From contig NZ_KB911579.1 in assembly GCF_000383575.1 (NCBI RefSeq), positions 4,301,424 through 4,365,423 of the forward strand: a stretch of DNA of 64,000 nucleotides, read 5' to 3'. Origin of the DNA: Salinispora oceanensis (GTDB taxonomy: Bacteria; Actinomycetota; Actinomycetes; Mycobacteriales; Micromonosporaceae). The translations under genes were made by a program, and so were the position numbers. The notes beneath the pieces are model-generated. The model did not search any database, had not been told where the DNA came from, and saw only the letters and a program-made list of their open reading frames with translations. Below, piece after piece: positions 44,401-52,360 of this stretch (its first letter is position 1; each line of letters starts with the position of its first letter).

Positions 44401-44481
44401 CGCCGCGACCACCCGCCGATCGAGCCAGGTGACGAAGGCATCGCACGCCTCCTCCAGTGACTGCACCGCCTTGCCGCTCAT
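41407..44481 (-). CDS. drmA: DrmA-like helicase
   Basis: A 1024-aa superfamily 2 helicase. Walker A is FATGGGKTETYL near residue 390, motif II LQDELHLL near 630, and the second lobe has IAASSMLSHGVDIDRL and TTARVGRRHPGLVYVL near 840-890. This matches DrmA, the core DISARM helicase. I chose the ATG at 44481, which has GGAGAGGAAG upstream; an in-frame start at 44520 is less likely. It is the first gene of the leftward operon drmA-drmB-drmD-drmMI-druE-like-uvrD-like. A LexA-type box lies 83-96 bp upstream, in the region shared with the divergent cytosine methyltransferase. Confidence 0.9.
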   Translation of the reverse strand: MSGKAVQSLEEACDAFVTWLDRRVVAAGRGDDLDRLEVAPSGTFWLGRLACEDEVRKGTSDDRAERLDPCAIGIRFRPAEAPSWSMTVTVRARAWVRDPKDGPDPDRRWWRTGPVEEKISVVASADGGTFGAEQLRDAFSAVGAPGLTAEVRIDVEDWHQDTELVLQLVNTSPEKARDLTDSHLYEAQLEVTGLTTTPFQLESLPDSFRYDRDVPAYGINVGVEVPTPGVFRSTDTTTVQTVRPDYWNSTRPEPTLSFERLATDPIPELTALVDALEEYDHAHWSSSALAARETAEGWTPGMRAEAEQEATDVFAELDRLRTGLQLLQTNRDIRQSFQLMNKAIGLSAKGRGYDAWRPFQVGFLLSTIRFLAEPADDARFVDTVWFATGGGKTETYLGLLLTTAFFDRLTGKRTGVTAWSRFPLRLLSLQQTQRFADALAGAELVRRDAAAHRVADVKGAPFSLGFLVGQAGTPNKIVPRPEGDEVGPDSPGVPDKYRVLLHCPFCRDEDLQMKFDRQRWKLEHHCTNTHCPWKRGALPVYIVDQEIFRFLPTVVVGTLDKAASIGLQQAMRGLVGPPQKICSVEWHGFTYATRSKTPNGCLVPDCQGTLNPLPMPAERFAPSLRLQDELHLLRDSLGAVDSHYESLLDYLQHELSGSHTKIVASSATLTGYDRQVEVLYRREGRVFPQPGPRSGESFWTVRKAEKLRRFVAVAPRGVTLEHVSDRTLDALQRCVRRLVDEPSAVCTEAGIDPTHVDELLSLYGTNVVYGSTLYDVEAAGRSLGSNNTVNAINVEQLTGQTDFDEVRDILERLEKPEEKFADRIHVIAASSMLSHGVDIDRLNTMVMLGLPLTTAEFIQTTARVGRRHPGLVYVLHKIGRERDAQTFRHFDKYVSQGDRFVDAIPITRRSRRVLALTLPGLVAARTLMVHEPASKQRLSTPAKLRQYVRDAKLTPDVEAATVAELLGLNGPEDSLHRQQIVEWVREWFADLEDPATTARFISEIGYPSPMRSLRDVEAQAPIHD

Positions 44482-44563
44482 CGGTTCTTCCTCTCCGTTG
44501 ACGCGCCGTGCCCGGTCCATTGACGCTCAGCGTAGGAAGCGGGTGCGACAAAGGACTGCGAAT

Positions 44564-44577
44564 CGAACAAATGTTCC
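44564..44577. promoter_or_regulatory. LexA (SOS) box in the divergent drmA/methyltransferase region
   Basis: CGAACAAATGTTCC fits the Gram-positive LexA consensus CGAACRNRYGTTYC at every position, with T on the left and A on the right, as in the extended actinobacterial form. It sits between drmA (leftward) and the C5 methyltransferase (rightward). The surrounding 44482-44768 holds no gene. Confidence 0.7.
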
Positions 44578-44768
44578 ATGGTTCCGTTGGCGCATCACCC
44601 TCCGACTCGACGAAATTCGACGGTCAGAGCCCAGCGGCAGCGCGAAGGCCCTCTTTGCCACCTCATCAACGCAGCCTGTCACCGCAGCGTTGCTGCCAGG
44701 GCTCGGACAAGCCCATCTGCCCGCATCCGGGGCCGCGCCGAGGTGGGGCGACCTACTAAGGTCCCAGC

Positions 44769-45902
44769 ATGGCTCCACGACGACCCGCTACGATCGCCGC
44801 TGTAGATCTTTTTTGTGGGGTGGGCGGCTTGTCCTACGGCCTGCAGGAGGCCGGTGTCGACATCGTCGCCGGGGTGGACCTCGACCCAAGCTGCGACTAT
44901 CCCTTCCGGGCCAACGTCCGCGCATCCTTCTATCAGAAAGACGTGTGCGACCTAAGTGCCGACGAGCTCAATGCGATGTGGCCGAAGGGCAGCCTACGTG
45001 TCCTCGCTGGTTGCGCGCCCTGCCAGCCCTTCTCCTCATACCGCCGGGGAGTGGACACGTCCCGAGAAGCGCAGTGGCCCCTCGTTGACGAAATGCGTCG
45101 CCTGGTCGAGGGCGTCAAGCCCGAGGTGGTCACAATGGAGAACGTTCCCCGGATCATCAGTACGTCGATCTTCAGAAGGTTCGTCGACTGTCTCAAAGAA
45201 CTCGGCTACTTCGTAGACTTCAAGTCCTGCCACTGCCCAACCTATGGCATCCCCCAGCGTCGACGTCGTCTGGTTCTCGTAGCCTCCCGCCTCGGCGAGA
45301 TCAGCGTGCCCAAAGGCACGGTAGAGTCAAGCAGCTATCCCACAGTTGAGCAAGCCATCCGAAAGCTCACACCCATCGGCCACGGCGAAGTTGATCCAGC
45401 AGACCGGCTACACAAGAGCCCCACGCTGGCGAGCATCAACCTGGAACGAATCCGGGCCTCGAAGCCGGGCGGCACCTGGGAAGAATGGGACGAGAGCCTC
45501 CGTGCACCGTGCCATCGGAGGTCGTCCGGCTCCACCTTCCAGAACGTCTACGCTCGCATGGTGTGGGATGAGCCCGCACCGACGATCACGACGCTGTCGT
45601 ACAACTACGGCGCCGGCCGGTTTGGGCACCCCGAGCAAGACCGTGCCATCTCACTGCGCGAAGCCGCCATCCTGCAGAGCTTCCCACCCAACTACGAGTT
45701 CGTAGCGCCTGAGGGTCCGGTGCAGTTCGCGCCCCTAGGGCGACTGATCGGCAACGCTGTGCCGCCAAGGCTCGCCCAAGCGGTCGGCGAGGCGATCGTC
45801 GAGCATGTCGAGGCCGCCGAGGGGCGGGTCAACAGAGTTCGTCGGCGGACGACGGTGCCCCCACCGTCCACGGACGCACCACATCTCGCATCGGGATCGT
45901 GA
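44769..45902 (+). CDS. C5-cytosine DNA methyltransferase (DrmMII/DruM-like)
   Basis: A 377-aa enzyme with the standard order of C5-methyltransferase motifs: DLFCGVGGLSYG (I) near residue 13, GCAPCQPFSSYR (IV, catalytic Cys) near 80, ENVPRI (VI) near 120, QRRRRLVLVAS (VIII) near 155, and GNAVPP (X) near 330. It would methylate cytosine in a target site and protect host DNA. It is divergent from drmA across a 287-bp region with a LexA box. A C5 methylase is the class 2 DISARM (or Druantia type II) kind, here beside a class 1 set. A stand-alone role cannot be excluded. Confidence 0.9.
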   Translation: MAPRRPATIAAVDLFCGVGGLSYGLQEAGVDIVAGVDLDPSCDYPFRANVRASFYQKDVCDLSADELNAMWPKGSLRVLAGCAPCQPFSSYRRGVDTSREAQWPLVDEMRRLVEGVKPEVVTMENVPRIISTSIFRRFVDCLKELGYFVDFKSCHCPTYGIPQRRRRLVLVASRLGEISVPKGTVESSSYPTVEQAIRKLTPIGHGEVDPADRLHKSPTLASINLERIRASKPGGTWEEWDESLRAPCHRRSSGSTFQNVYARMVWDEPAPTITTLSYNYGAGRFGHPEQDRAISLREAAILQSFPPNYEFVAPEGPVQFAPLGRLIGNAVPPRLAQAVGEAIVEHVEAAEGRVNRVRRRTTVPPPSTDAPHLASGS

Positions 45903-45950
45903 ACCCACTCGCAACGCTGCCGTCGAAGACCGATTCGCGAGGTTGACCTG

Positions 45951-46682
45951 GTGCCCGTACAAATCAGGGATTGTTCGTTCCAGTATCGGGCAGGTGTTCC
46001 GGTGATCCGTGACCTGACCATCGAGTTTCAGCCCGGTGCGACGGTGTTGCTCGGCCCTGACGGTGCCGGTAAGTCCACGCTGCTGTCACTGATCGTGGGG
46101 CTACTGCGGCCAGATGCCGGCACCGTACGGATGGGCCGGCTGGTCAGTCACGCCCGACGTACCCGGTCCCGATACCGTCGTTCGGTCGGTTGGCTACCGC
46201 AGCGCGTCGTGGCGATGCCGGGTTTGAAGGTGCGGGAGCAGGTCGCCTATGCGGGCTGGCTGAAGGGGCTCAACCGCCGGGATGCCTGGGCCAACGCGGC
46301 GCAGGCGTTGGGTCGGGTTGGCCTGCGGGAGCTGTCGGAACGACCCAGTAAGACGCTCTCCGGTGGTCAGCTCCGCCGGGTCGGAATCGCGCAGACCCTG
46401 GTCCACCACGCGAAGCTGATCGTGATGGACGAGCCCTCGGCCGGGTTGGATCCGCAGCAGCGGCGGGTGCTGCGGGAGGTGCTCAACGGGGTTGCCGGCG
46501 ATGTCGACCTGCTGGTGTCGGCGCATCAGACCGAAGACATCAGTGATATCTACCAGCAGGTGGTGGTGCTGGATCACGGCGTGGTGCGGTTCCACGGTGG
46601 GGTGCCGGAGTTTATGGCGCTGGCGCAGCCGAACGTCGAGCGCTGGGCGGAAGCCGGCTGTCCCGCATCGGCGGTTCGGTGA
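45951..46682 (+). CDS. ABC transporter ATP-binding protein
   Basis: A 243-aa ATPase with Walker A GPDGAGKSTLLSL (Asp in place of the common Asn), signature LSGGQLRRVGIAQ near residue 140, Walker B LIVMDEPSAGLD and switch His in SAHQTEDI. It starts with GTG at 45951, preceded by GAGGT. Two membrane genes follow with GTGA overlaps, making a three-gene transporter operon. The substrate is unknown. Confidence 0.88.
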   Translation: MPVQIRDCSFQYRAGVPVIRDLTIEFQPGATVLLGPDGAGKSTLLSLIVGLLRPDAGTVRMGRLVSHARRTRSRYRRSVGWLPQRVVAMPGLKVREQVAYAGWLKGLNRRDAWANAAQALGRVGLRELSERPSKTLSGGQLRRVGIAQTLVHHAKLIVMDEPSAGLDPQQRRVLREVLNGVAGDVDLLVSAHQTEDISDIYQQVVVLDHGVVRFHGGVPEFMALAQPNVERWAEAGCPASAVR

Positions 46683-46903
46683 GCGGCACCGCCCTGCTTC
46701 TGGTCGCGGTCACGGTGGCGTTGCCGCTCGGCCCGGCTGTTAGTGGCCCGCGCGACGGAGCACCGCGGTGTGCTGGGCAGTGGCCCACGCTGTGCCTGTG
46801 GCCGGAGCAGGAGCAGGCCCGAGCCGTCATCCACCCGGTGCTGGCATCGGCGTACTCCCGGCTCGGCGAGGCCGGTTCCTTCGCATCGGAGCAGCCGCGG
46901 TGA
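46679..46903 (+). CDS. Small protein with N-terminal hydrophobic segment, 74 aa
   Basis: A 74-codon ORF lodged between the ATPase and the membrane gene with GTGA overlaps on both sides (GTG at 46679; stop at 46901-46903), which supports it being translated. Residues 3-20 (GTALLLVAVTVALPLGPA) form a signal-like or membrane segment. The rest contains CAGQWPTLCLWPEQEQARA, resembling extracytoplasmic stretches of actinobacterial ABC-associated membrane proteins (vague recollection). It may be a split-off part of a larger permease. Confidence 0.5.
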   Translation: MSGTALLLVAVTVALPLGPAVSGPRDGAPRCAGQWPTLCLWPEQEQARAVIHPVLASAYSRLGEAGSFASEQPR

Positions 46904-47520
46904 TCTGGTGGTGGCGGACCCGCGCGTTGACCGCGGTGACGGTCGCGTTCGCCGGGAGCCTCGCCGCCGCGATCGTGATAGGCGGTGAGGTGCTGCCGCT
47001 GCCCAGTCTGGCCGGGGGCTTGCTCGTGCCGATCGTGTTCGCGCTGTTGCTGCCGCTCGTCCCGATCGTCTTCCGCTGGCATGGCATCGACCGCAGCGGC
47101 GGTGACCTGGACGGCACCGCGGTCCGCCTGGTGGCCGCTCGGGACCTGGGTGTTGCCGCGGCGATCGTGCTGGTGACCGCGATTCTGGTCGGCGTAACCT
47201 CGGCGACCGGCTCGTGGCAGAGCGGTCCCGGATATCTGCGTAACCTCATCGGTTTCCTCGGGTTAGCCCAGCTGGTCACCCCGATCATCGGCACCCGACT
47301 CGCGGCGCTGGCCCCAGTCGGCGCGGTGGTCGTCAGCGCGCTCTTCGGCACCGGCCACGGTGGCCTGGTGCACTGGTGGGCCTGGCCGGTCGCCGACACC
47401 CACTCCACATTGGCCTTCGCCGAAGCGGCACTGCTGCTGGGGACCGGTACGGCGGTAACGGTGTGGCGGTTTAACCGAAGCGGGCCTACCCGGCTGGGCC
47501 GATGGCGAGCAGCCCGATAG
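46900..47520 (+). CDS. Integral membrane protein, likely ABC transporter subunit
   Basis: A 206-aa protein with about six hydrophobic segments and a basic end (RLGRWRAAR). It starts with GTG at 46900, overlapping the stop of the 74-aa ORF. Sequence such as LPSLAGGLLVPIVFALLLPL and TPIIGTRLAALAPVGAVV is plainly membrane-embedded. Position after the ATPase makes a permease role likely, although no specific permease motif is seen. Confidence 0.75.
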   Translation: MIWWWRTRALTAVTVAFAGSLAAAIVIGGEVLPLPSLAGGLLVPIVFALLLPLVPIVFRWHGIDRSGGDLDGTAVRLVAARDLGVAAAIVLVTAILVGVTSATGSWQSGPGYLRNLIGFLGLAQLVTPIIGTRLAALAPVGAVVVSALFGTGHGGLVHWWAWPVADTHSTLAFAEAALLLGTGTAVTVWRFNRSGPTRLGRWRAAR

Positions 47521-47562
47521 CCGGCCCAGCTGGGCTGATCCAAAGGCGTGCCCCGGAGTCTG

Positions 47563-48597
47563 TCAGCGGGGCATGGCAGCGTACTCGGCGACCAGGTACG
47601 ACCGGTAGGTGATCACCGCAGGGATCGGCACGTTCAACATGCCCGCCGTCTCGGTCAACACCTCCTCGTATCCCAGCAATGCGCCGGACCCCGAATCGAT
47701 GATCACTGTGTACTGGGCGGGTAGGCCATGGAAGTCGGAGGTGATCGAGAATGCTTCCCCGGGCCGTCCGGCACGGTCGGTGACGGTGCCGGTCACCGTG
47801 ATGCCCGGTAGCTCAGCGAGGAGTCTGAGTGCCGCCGCGCGCTGCGCTGGGGTCAGCAGCCGCACCCCTGCGAGTTCGGCAACGGACTTCAGATACTGCA
47901 CCGGTGCCTCGTGGGCGGGCACGCCCGTGGTGAGCCACTCGCGTAGCGCGGTGGCGTCGGTGGGCACTGGTCCCTGCCAGTGGCTGTAGTACTCGCCAGC
48001 CGTGTAGTCGCGCGTCTCTTCCGACGAGTCGATCTGGCCGCCGCGCCGCTTCCATTCCCGGCGGTCGGCCTCGGACCGGAATATCGGGGGCAGTGCCTTC
48101 CGGACCTCCCGGCCGGCGCCGTCGTCGGTCTGCCAGGACCGCCACTGCTCCGGCACGACTGCGGACGTCGTCCGTCCGTCGGTGACCGAGGAGTTCAGGA
48201 ACCAGTTCGCCGACTCCAGGTGCTCCACCGTGCCGTCCGGCCGTGGCGGTGCTGGCTGCCCCGCCGCCACCTCCGCCAGGCGCCGCAGCCGGGTGCTGGC
48301 CGGTTCCGCGCTCGCCGGCGGGCCGTAGGTGAGCATCGCCGGAGTGGCCGCGTACGCCGGCTGCGGCTTTCGAACGCTCTCCAGCGCCACGCCACCAGCA
48401 GCCACCGCCAGGACCACCCCGCCGGCCGCCAGTACGAGACGGCGTCGTAGCACCGCCCGCCTGGCCGGGGGAGCGGTGCGGTCGGAGGCGAGGATGTGCG
48501 CCAGGTCCCGCGCGCGACGCTCCGCATCCTCGGGCCGGCTGTCCCACGCGGGATCCAAGCCACCCAACGTCAGACGAACCTCATCTACAGCCTTCAC
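47563..48597 (-). CDS. CU044_5270-type membrane-anchored protein (ECF sigma partner)
   Basis: A 344-aa protein with a short cytoplasmic part, one transmembrane segment near residues 52-72 (VLAAGGVVLAVAAGGVAL), and a long external domain containing REWLTTGVPAHE-like and VITYRSYLVAEYAA stretches. This is the layout of the CU044_5270 family, commonly encoded directly after an ECF sigma factor and probably acting as its anti-sigma or sensor (family knowledge). Its GTG at 48597 overlaps the sigma-factor stop (GTGA). Confidence 0.75.
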   Translation of the reverse strand: MKAVDEVRLTLGGLDPAWDSRPEDAERRARDLAHILASDRTAPPARRAVLRRRLVLAAGGVVLAVAAGGVALESVRKPQPAYAATPAMLTYGPPASAEPASTRLRRLAEVAAGQPAPPRPDGTVEHLESANWFLNSSVTDGRTTSAVVPEQWRSWQTDDGAGREVRKALPPIFRSEADRREWKRRGGQIDSSEETRDYTAGEYYSHWQGPVPTDATALREWLTTGVPAHEAPVQYLKSVAELAGVRLLTPAQRAAALRLLAELPGITVTGTVTDRAGRPGEAFSITSDFHGLPAQYTVIIDSGSGALLGYEEVLTETAGMLNVPIPAVITYRSYLVAEYAAMPR

Positions 48598-49148
48598 CCT
48601 CGTCGCCCCCCATTCGACATCGACGGCGTGAACCGTGGCGCCGGCCCCGCCTCAGCACTGACCCCACCCAGTTGTGCCCGAAGTCGCCGCCGGGCACGCA
48701 GCAGCCGCATCGCGAACGTCGCCCGCGAGCACCCGAGAACGACCGCCGCCTCGGCAGTGGTCAGACGCTCCCAGGCGACCAGCCGAAGCACTTCCCGATC
48801 TGTCGCCGGGACCTGGTCGAACGCGACCGCAACGTCACGTTGGCGAATCACCTCGTCCGCGTGATCCGCCACCACGGCCTGATCCCGCTCCGCCGCAACC
48901 CGCAGCGTCAACTCCCGCCACCGTCGACGCCCCCTGGCCTCGTTGGCCAGCACCAGTCGCGCCACCCCGTACAACCACGGCAGGGCCGATTCCATTGGAA
49001 CCTCGTTCAGGCGGCGCCACGCGACGAGGAAGACCTCGGCGACCACATCGCCGACCTCAGCGCCGACGACCCGGCGAGTCACATATCGCCACACGTCACC
49101 GTGGTGCCGCTCGTACAACCCGGTGAAACGGTCTTCGCTGCCACCCAT
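48594..49148 (-). CDS. ECF-family RNA polymerase sigma factor
   Basis: A 184-aa sigma factor. Region 2 is seen in RFTGLYERHHGDVWRYVTRR and GDVVAEVFLVAWRRLNEVP; region 4 in DQVPATDREVLRLVAWERLT, followed by EAAVVLGCSRATFAMRLLRARRRL, a helix-turn-helix that binds the -35 element. It starts with ATG at 49148, with AGGAGGTGCC upstream. The overlapping downstream membrane protein likely controls it. Its target promoters are unknown. Confidence 0.88.
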   Translation of the reverse strand: MGGSEDRFTGLYERHHGDVWRYVTRRVVGAEVGDVVAEVFLVAWRRLNEVPMESALPWLYGVARLVLANEARGRRRWRELTLRVAAERDQAVVADHADEVIRQRDVAVAFDQVPATDREVLRLVAWERLTTAEAAVVLGCSRATFAMRLLRARRRLRAQLGGVSAEAGPAPRFTPSMSNGGRRG

Positions 49149-50023
49149 GGCACCTCCTACTGGTGCTTATGTCCGGCACCAGCCGCGACATCACCACCAG
49201 TAACGAGAAACCACCCAAGAGCGTCCGCCGCCGGCCGATGACCAGAGCGGCCCGCCTGTCGGTATGTGCGGAGACCGTGCGGTGCCTGGCCGACCTGCTC
49301 AGCCGTGAACGGGCACGCCAGGGCAATCGGGCGGGCATCCGGGCGGGCATCCGGGCGGGTGGCCGGGCGGGCGGCCGTGTGTCGTCCTGCCGGGCCAGGC
49401 AGTGCTGTGCCGCCTGCTGTCGAGTTGCCCTCATGGATGGGGCGCGGGGTTCCCCGCGCCCGCCCAGCAGCCCGCCGTTGTCTGGCTCACGCCGAAACTG
49501 CGCCGGCCGCCCCTGGTCACCGCTGAAGGACCGCGCCGGCCGCCCCTGGTCACCGCCGAAGGACCGCGCCGGCCGTGTTTGTGCCGGCGGAGCCAGTTCA
49601 TCCAAGTTGGTCCACTCGTGGCGGCGCACCCGCCTCGATCAATACCTCGTTCTACTCCGGCTGATAGCAGCTGCTCGCGACGGCGCGAGTGGAGCCTTGG
49701 TGTCGGTCCCGCCGGTGGGGCAGCTCGACAGCAAACGTAACGCTGGCACCCTAGCGGCCATTAGCATCGACAACCATTAGCGCCAACCGAGGCTGCTTCG
49801 GTGTGCCCTTCCTCATCCGCCTCGCCGTCAATCCGTGCCCGCCGACGCACCAACCCTTCGGGGCATCGCCGGCCACCATCTCAGGGGCGCCCCGGGCCCG
49901 CAACATGAGCCTCTGTCCCCTGGAAAATCGGCGACACCGTCGCGGCAGCCCTGGTCATCCTCCACACCGACTACCAACAAGCCACCTGATCAACCAACGT
50001 CATGACCCGCTATCCGGAAGGGC
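49149..50023. other. Intergenic stretch without a recognisable gene
   Basis: About 875 bp between the sigma factor and the FtsX-type gene. Open frames here translate to low-complexity Arg/Gly/Pro-rich sequence and repeats, not protein-like sequence. It contains several copies of a short CGGGCGGGCATC-like unit at 49328-49360 and the tandem repeat listed separately. Confidence 0.6.
49500..49575. repeat. 33-bp tandem repeat, 2.3 copies
   Basis: Units at 49500-49532 and 49533-49565 differ by one base (T/C); a partial third unit of 10 bp follows. Each begins GCGCCGGCCGCCCCTGGTCA. No coding role is visible. Confidence 0.8.
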
Positions 50024-52360
50024 TCACTCGCTGTGGAGAACCGTGGCGATCGGGATTCTGCCGGCTCTTCTGGCGGGCAGGGCAGCGCCCAGGACCGCGA
50101 TCGCCACGCCGACGAGCACCACCAGGGACAGCCCGCCGACCGTCCAGACGTTGGTGATTCGGGCCGGTAGGTCGAGCTCCGCGGCCTCGGCCATCAGCGG
50201 TAGGACCAGGCGGTGCGCACCCACCCCGAGCGGGATGCCCAGGCAACCTGCCGCCAAGCCCAGCGTGGCCATGGACGTCACCATCATTGTCACCACCTGA
50301 CCTGGTGTCATCCCGATCGCCTTCAGCATGCCGAGATCCCGGCGACGTTCTCGCGTGTTGAGCAGGACGGTGTTGAAGACGCTCAGCGCGACGACCAAGC
50401 CGATGATTGAGACGAAGGCGATAGAAATGATCGTGACCGACACGGTGAAGGAGTTACCCAGGCCGGAGTCGGCTGACCAGGCTGACAGCCCTGGATCTGC
50501 CTGGCGAACCGCGGCCAGGTAGGTGGCGACCGGCGTGTCGGAGGCGAGTCGGATGTAGTAGAGGACTTCGTGACTCACCACCTGGTGGTCGGGTGCGAGG
50601 CGGGTGCGGAGCTGCCAGTCGGCGAAGATGGTGTCGCGGTCAAAGGCGCCCTCGATCGTCTTGCCCACGATTGTCACCGGCTCGTGGCCACCGGCATAGG
50701 CCAGTTCCAACCGGTCACCGACCTGGGCGCCCAGGTGGTGGAGGGCGGCCGAGGAGGCGACCACCTCATTCGGCGCGGTCATCCACCGGCCCTCTACGAG
50801 CTGGTCCTGATGGCCGAGGGTGGCCGAGTCGCCGCGCAGGAAATTCACCGGGACCGGGTCGCGGTGGCCGAGGGCGGTGAGTTGCATGGGCAGCTCAGCG
50901 GTGACGTGGGAGGTTCCGGGCAGCCCGCGTAGCAGCGACTCCACCTGCGGGTCGGTGCGGTCGGTGGGGGGATTGCCCAGGGACGGGTTGTTCGGGCGCA
51001 CCTGCACCTGCACGGCGTCGGCGCGGTCCACGGCCTGGCCGTAGCGGACCAGCGACGCGGCCAGACCGCCAGCGAACGTCACGCTGGTGACGCCGAGTAG
51101 CAGCGCCGCCATGGTCAGCCCGGTCCGTCCGGGACGGCTGAAGGGTAGCCCCAGACCCAGGCTGACGGCCCGGGGCAGCCGAACCCCGGAGAGCACGCGT
51201 TGCACCCGCAGGCCGCGCTCCATCTTCGGCGCGACGCTGGCATTGATCGCCTCGGCGGCGGACAACCGGCGGGCGCGGGACGCGGGAACGAGGGCGGTCA
51301 GCATGACCAGCGCCGGGACGCCGAGGAGCCCGGTGAGTGGCACCCACGCGCCGGTCTCGAGCTGACCGCCGAAGCCAAGGCCCTGAAACGCGATGCCGAT
51401 CAGGGGACGGGTAGCGACCGTGCCCAGTACAGCCCCGGCAGCGGCACCGGCCGTCGCCGGCACCGTCACCATGACGAGGTAGACGGACACCACCTGACGC
51501 GGTGTGAAGCCGAGCGCCTTCAGCACGCCGATGTGCCGGAGTCCGGAGACGACCGCGCCGCTGATCACGTTCGCCACGATCAGGACGGCGACGATCAGGC
51601 CGAGCACTCCGAAGACGATCAGAAACGGCAGGATCGTGCCAGGGCCGGCGGCGACAGCTTCCTTCTGGGTCAGGTAGGAGCTGGCCGCGAGCAGGCCATC
51701 ACGTGGCAGGCTGGCTGTCGCCGCCGCCACCTGCGCGGTGGTCGCGGCGTCGCGGAAGCGGTAGAGCACCTGGGCGGTGGTCGGCCCAAGCTGGGCCATC
51801 GTGGCGGGAGAAACCCAGGCGTCGGCGGTGTGGGACACGCTGTAGGCAACACCGACGATGGTCAGCTGCGGCCGGCCCGGCGTGGTGATCTTCTTCCCGA
51901 TGATGTCCTGGGTGAAGCTGTCCGCCGCGCTCGGTGACGACGGCGGCAGTAAGTTCACCACGATCTCGTCCGGGTCGGTGGCCCACCGCCCGGCCCAGAG
52001 GTCTACCCGGTCCACCGGTCCGGCGGGGTCAGCGCGGCCGACGACGGTGAGCGGTCCGGTTGCCCAAACCGGCCCGCCGTCCGCCGGAACGTCCAAGACG
52101 AGTTGTCCGAACGGGCCCGCGACCGCCTCGGTGTCGGTGTCGGTGGCGTCGGTGGGCGGTGCCGGGGTCGAGTAGGTGGCGATGACGTGCGGGCCGCGCT
52201 GCGCGGCGAAGGCCCGCTCGAAGGGGCCGCTCGACAGGTCCAGCAGCCCCGCCGCCAGTATGACCGTCGCGCTTGCGCAGAGCGCCACCAGCGCGATCAC
52301 CGAGGTCTGGAACCTCCGTCGCCGTACCGCCGCCCGGGAGGCCCGCCATACCGCGCTCAT
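50024..52360 (-). CDS. FtsX-family ABC transporter permease
   Basis: A 778-aa permease with an N-terminal membrane anchor, a large external region, and the duplicated FtsX layout (one helix, external domain, then three helices, twice). Typical conserved pieces are LKALGFTPRQVVSVYL near residue 300 and LGMLKAIGMTPGQVVTMMV near 690. The ATG at 52360 overlaps the stop of the ATPase (ATGA). Such pairs act in lipoprotein, peptide or drug handling at the membrane rather than classic import. Confidence 0.88.
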   Translation of the reverse strand: MSAVWRASRAAVRRRRFQTSVIALVALCASATVILAAGLLDLSSGPFERAFAAQRGPHVIATYSTPAPPTDATDTDTEAVAGPFGQLVLDVPADGGPVWATGPLTVVGRADPAGPVDRVDLWAGRWATDPDEIVVNLLPPSSPSAADSFTQDIIGKKITTPGRPQLTIVGVAYSVSHTADAWVSPATMAQLGPTTAQVLYRFRDAATTAQVAAATASLPRDGLLAASSYLTQKEAVAAGPGTILPFLIVFGVLGLIVAVLIVANVISGAVVSGLRHIGVLKALGFTPRQVVSVYLVMVTVPATAGAAAGAVLGTVATRPLIGIAFQGLGFGGQLETGAWVPLTGLLGVPALVMLTALVPASRARRLSAAEAINASVAPKMERGLRVQRVLSGVRLPRAVSLGLGLPFSRPGRTGLTMAALLLGVTSVTFAGGLAASLVRYGQAVDRADAVQVQVRPNNPSLGNPPTDRTDPQVESLLRGLPGTSHVTAELPMQLTALGHRDPVPVNFLRGDSATLGHQDQLVEGRWMTAPNEVVASSAALHHLGAQVGDRLELAYAGGHEPVTIVGKTIEGAFDRDTIFADWQLRTRLAPDHQVVSHEVLYYIRLASDTPVATYLAAVRQADPGLSAWSADSGLGNSFTVSVTIISIAFVSIIGLVVALSVFNTVLLNTRERRRDLGMLKAIGMTPGQVVTMMVTSMATLGLAAGCLGIPLGVGAHRLVLPLMAEAAELDLPARITNVWTVGGLSLVVLVGVAIAVLGAALPARRAGRIPIATVLHSE

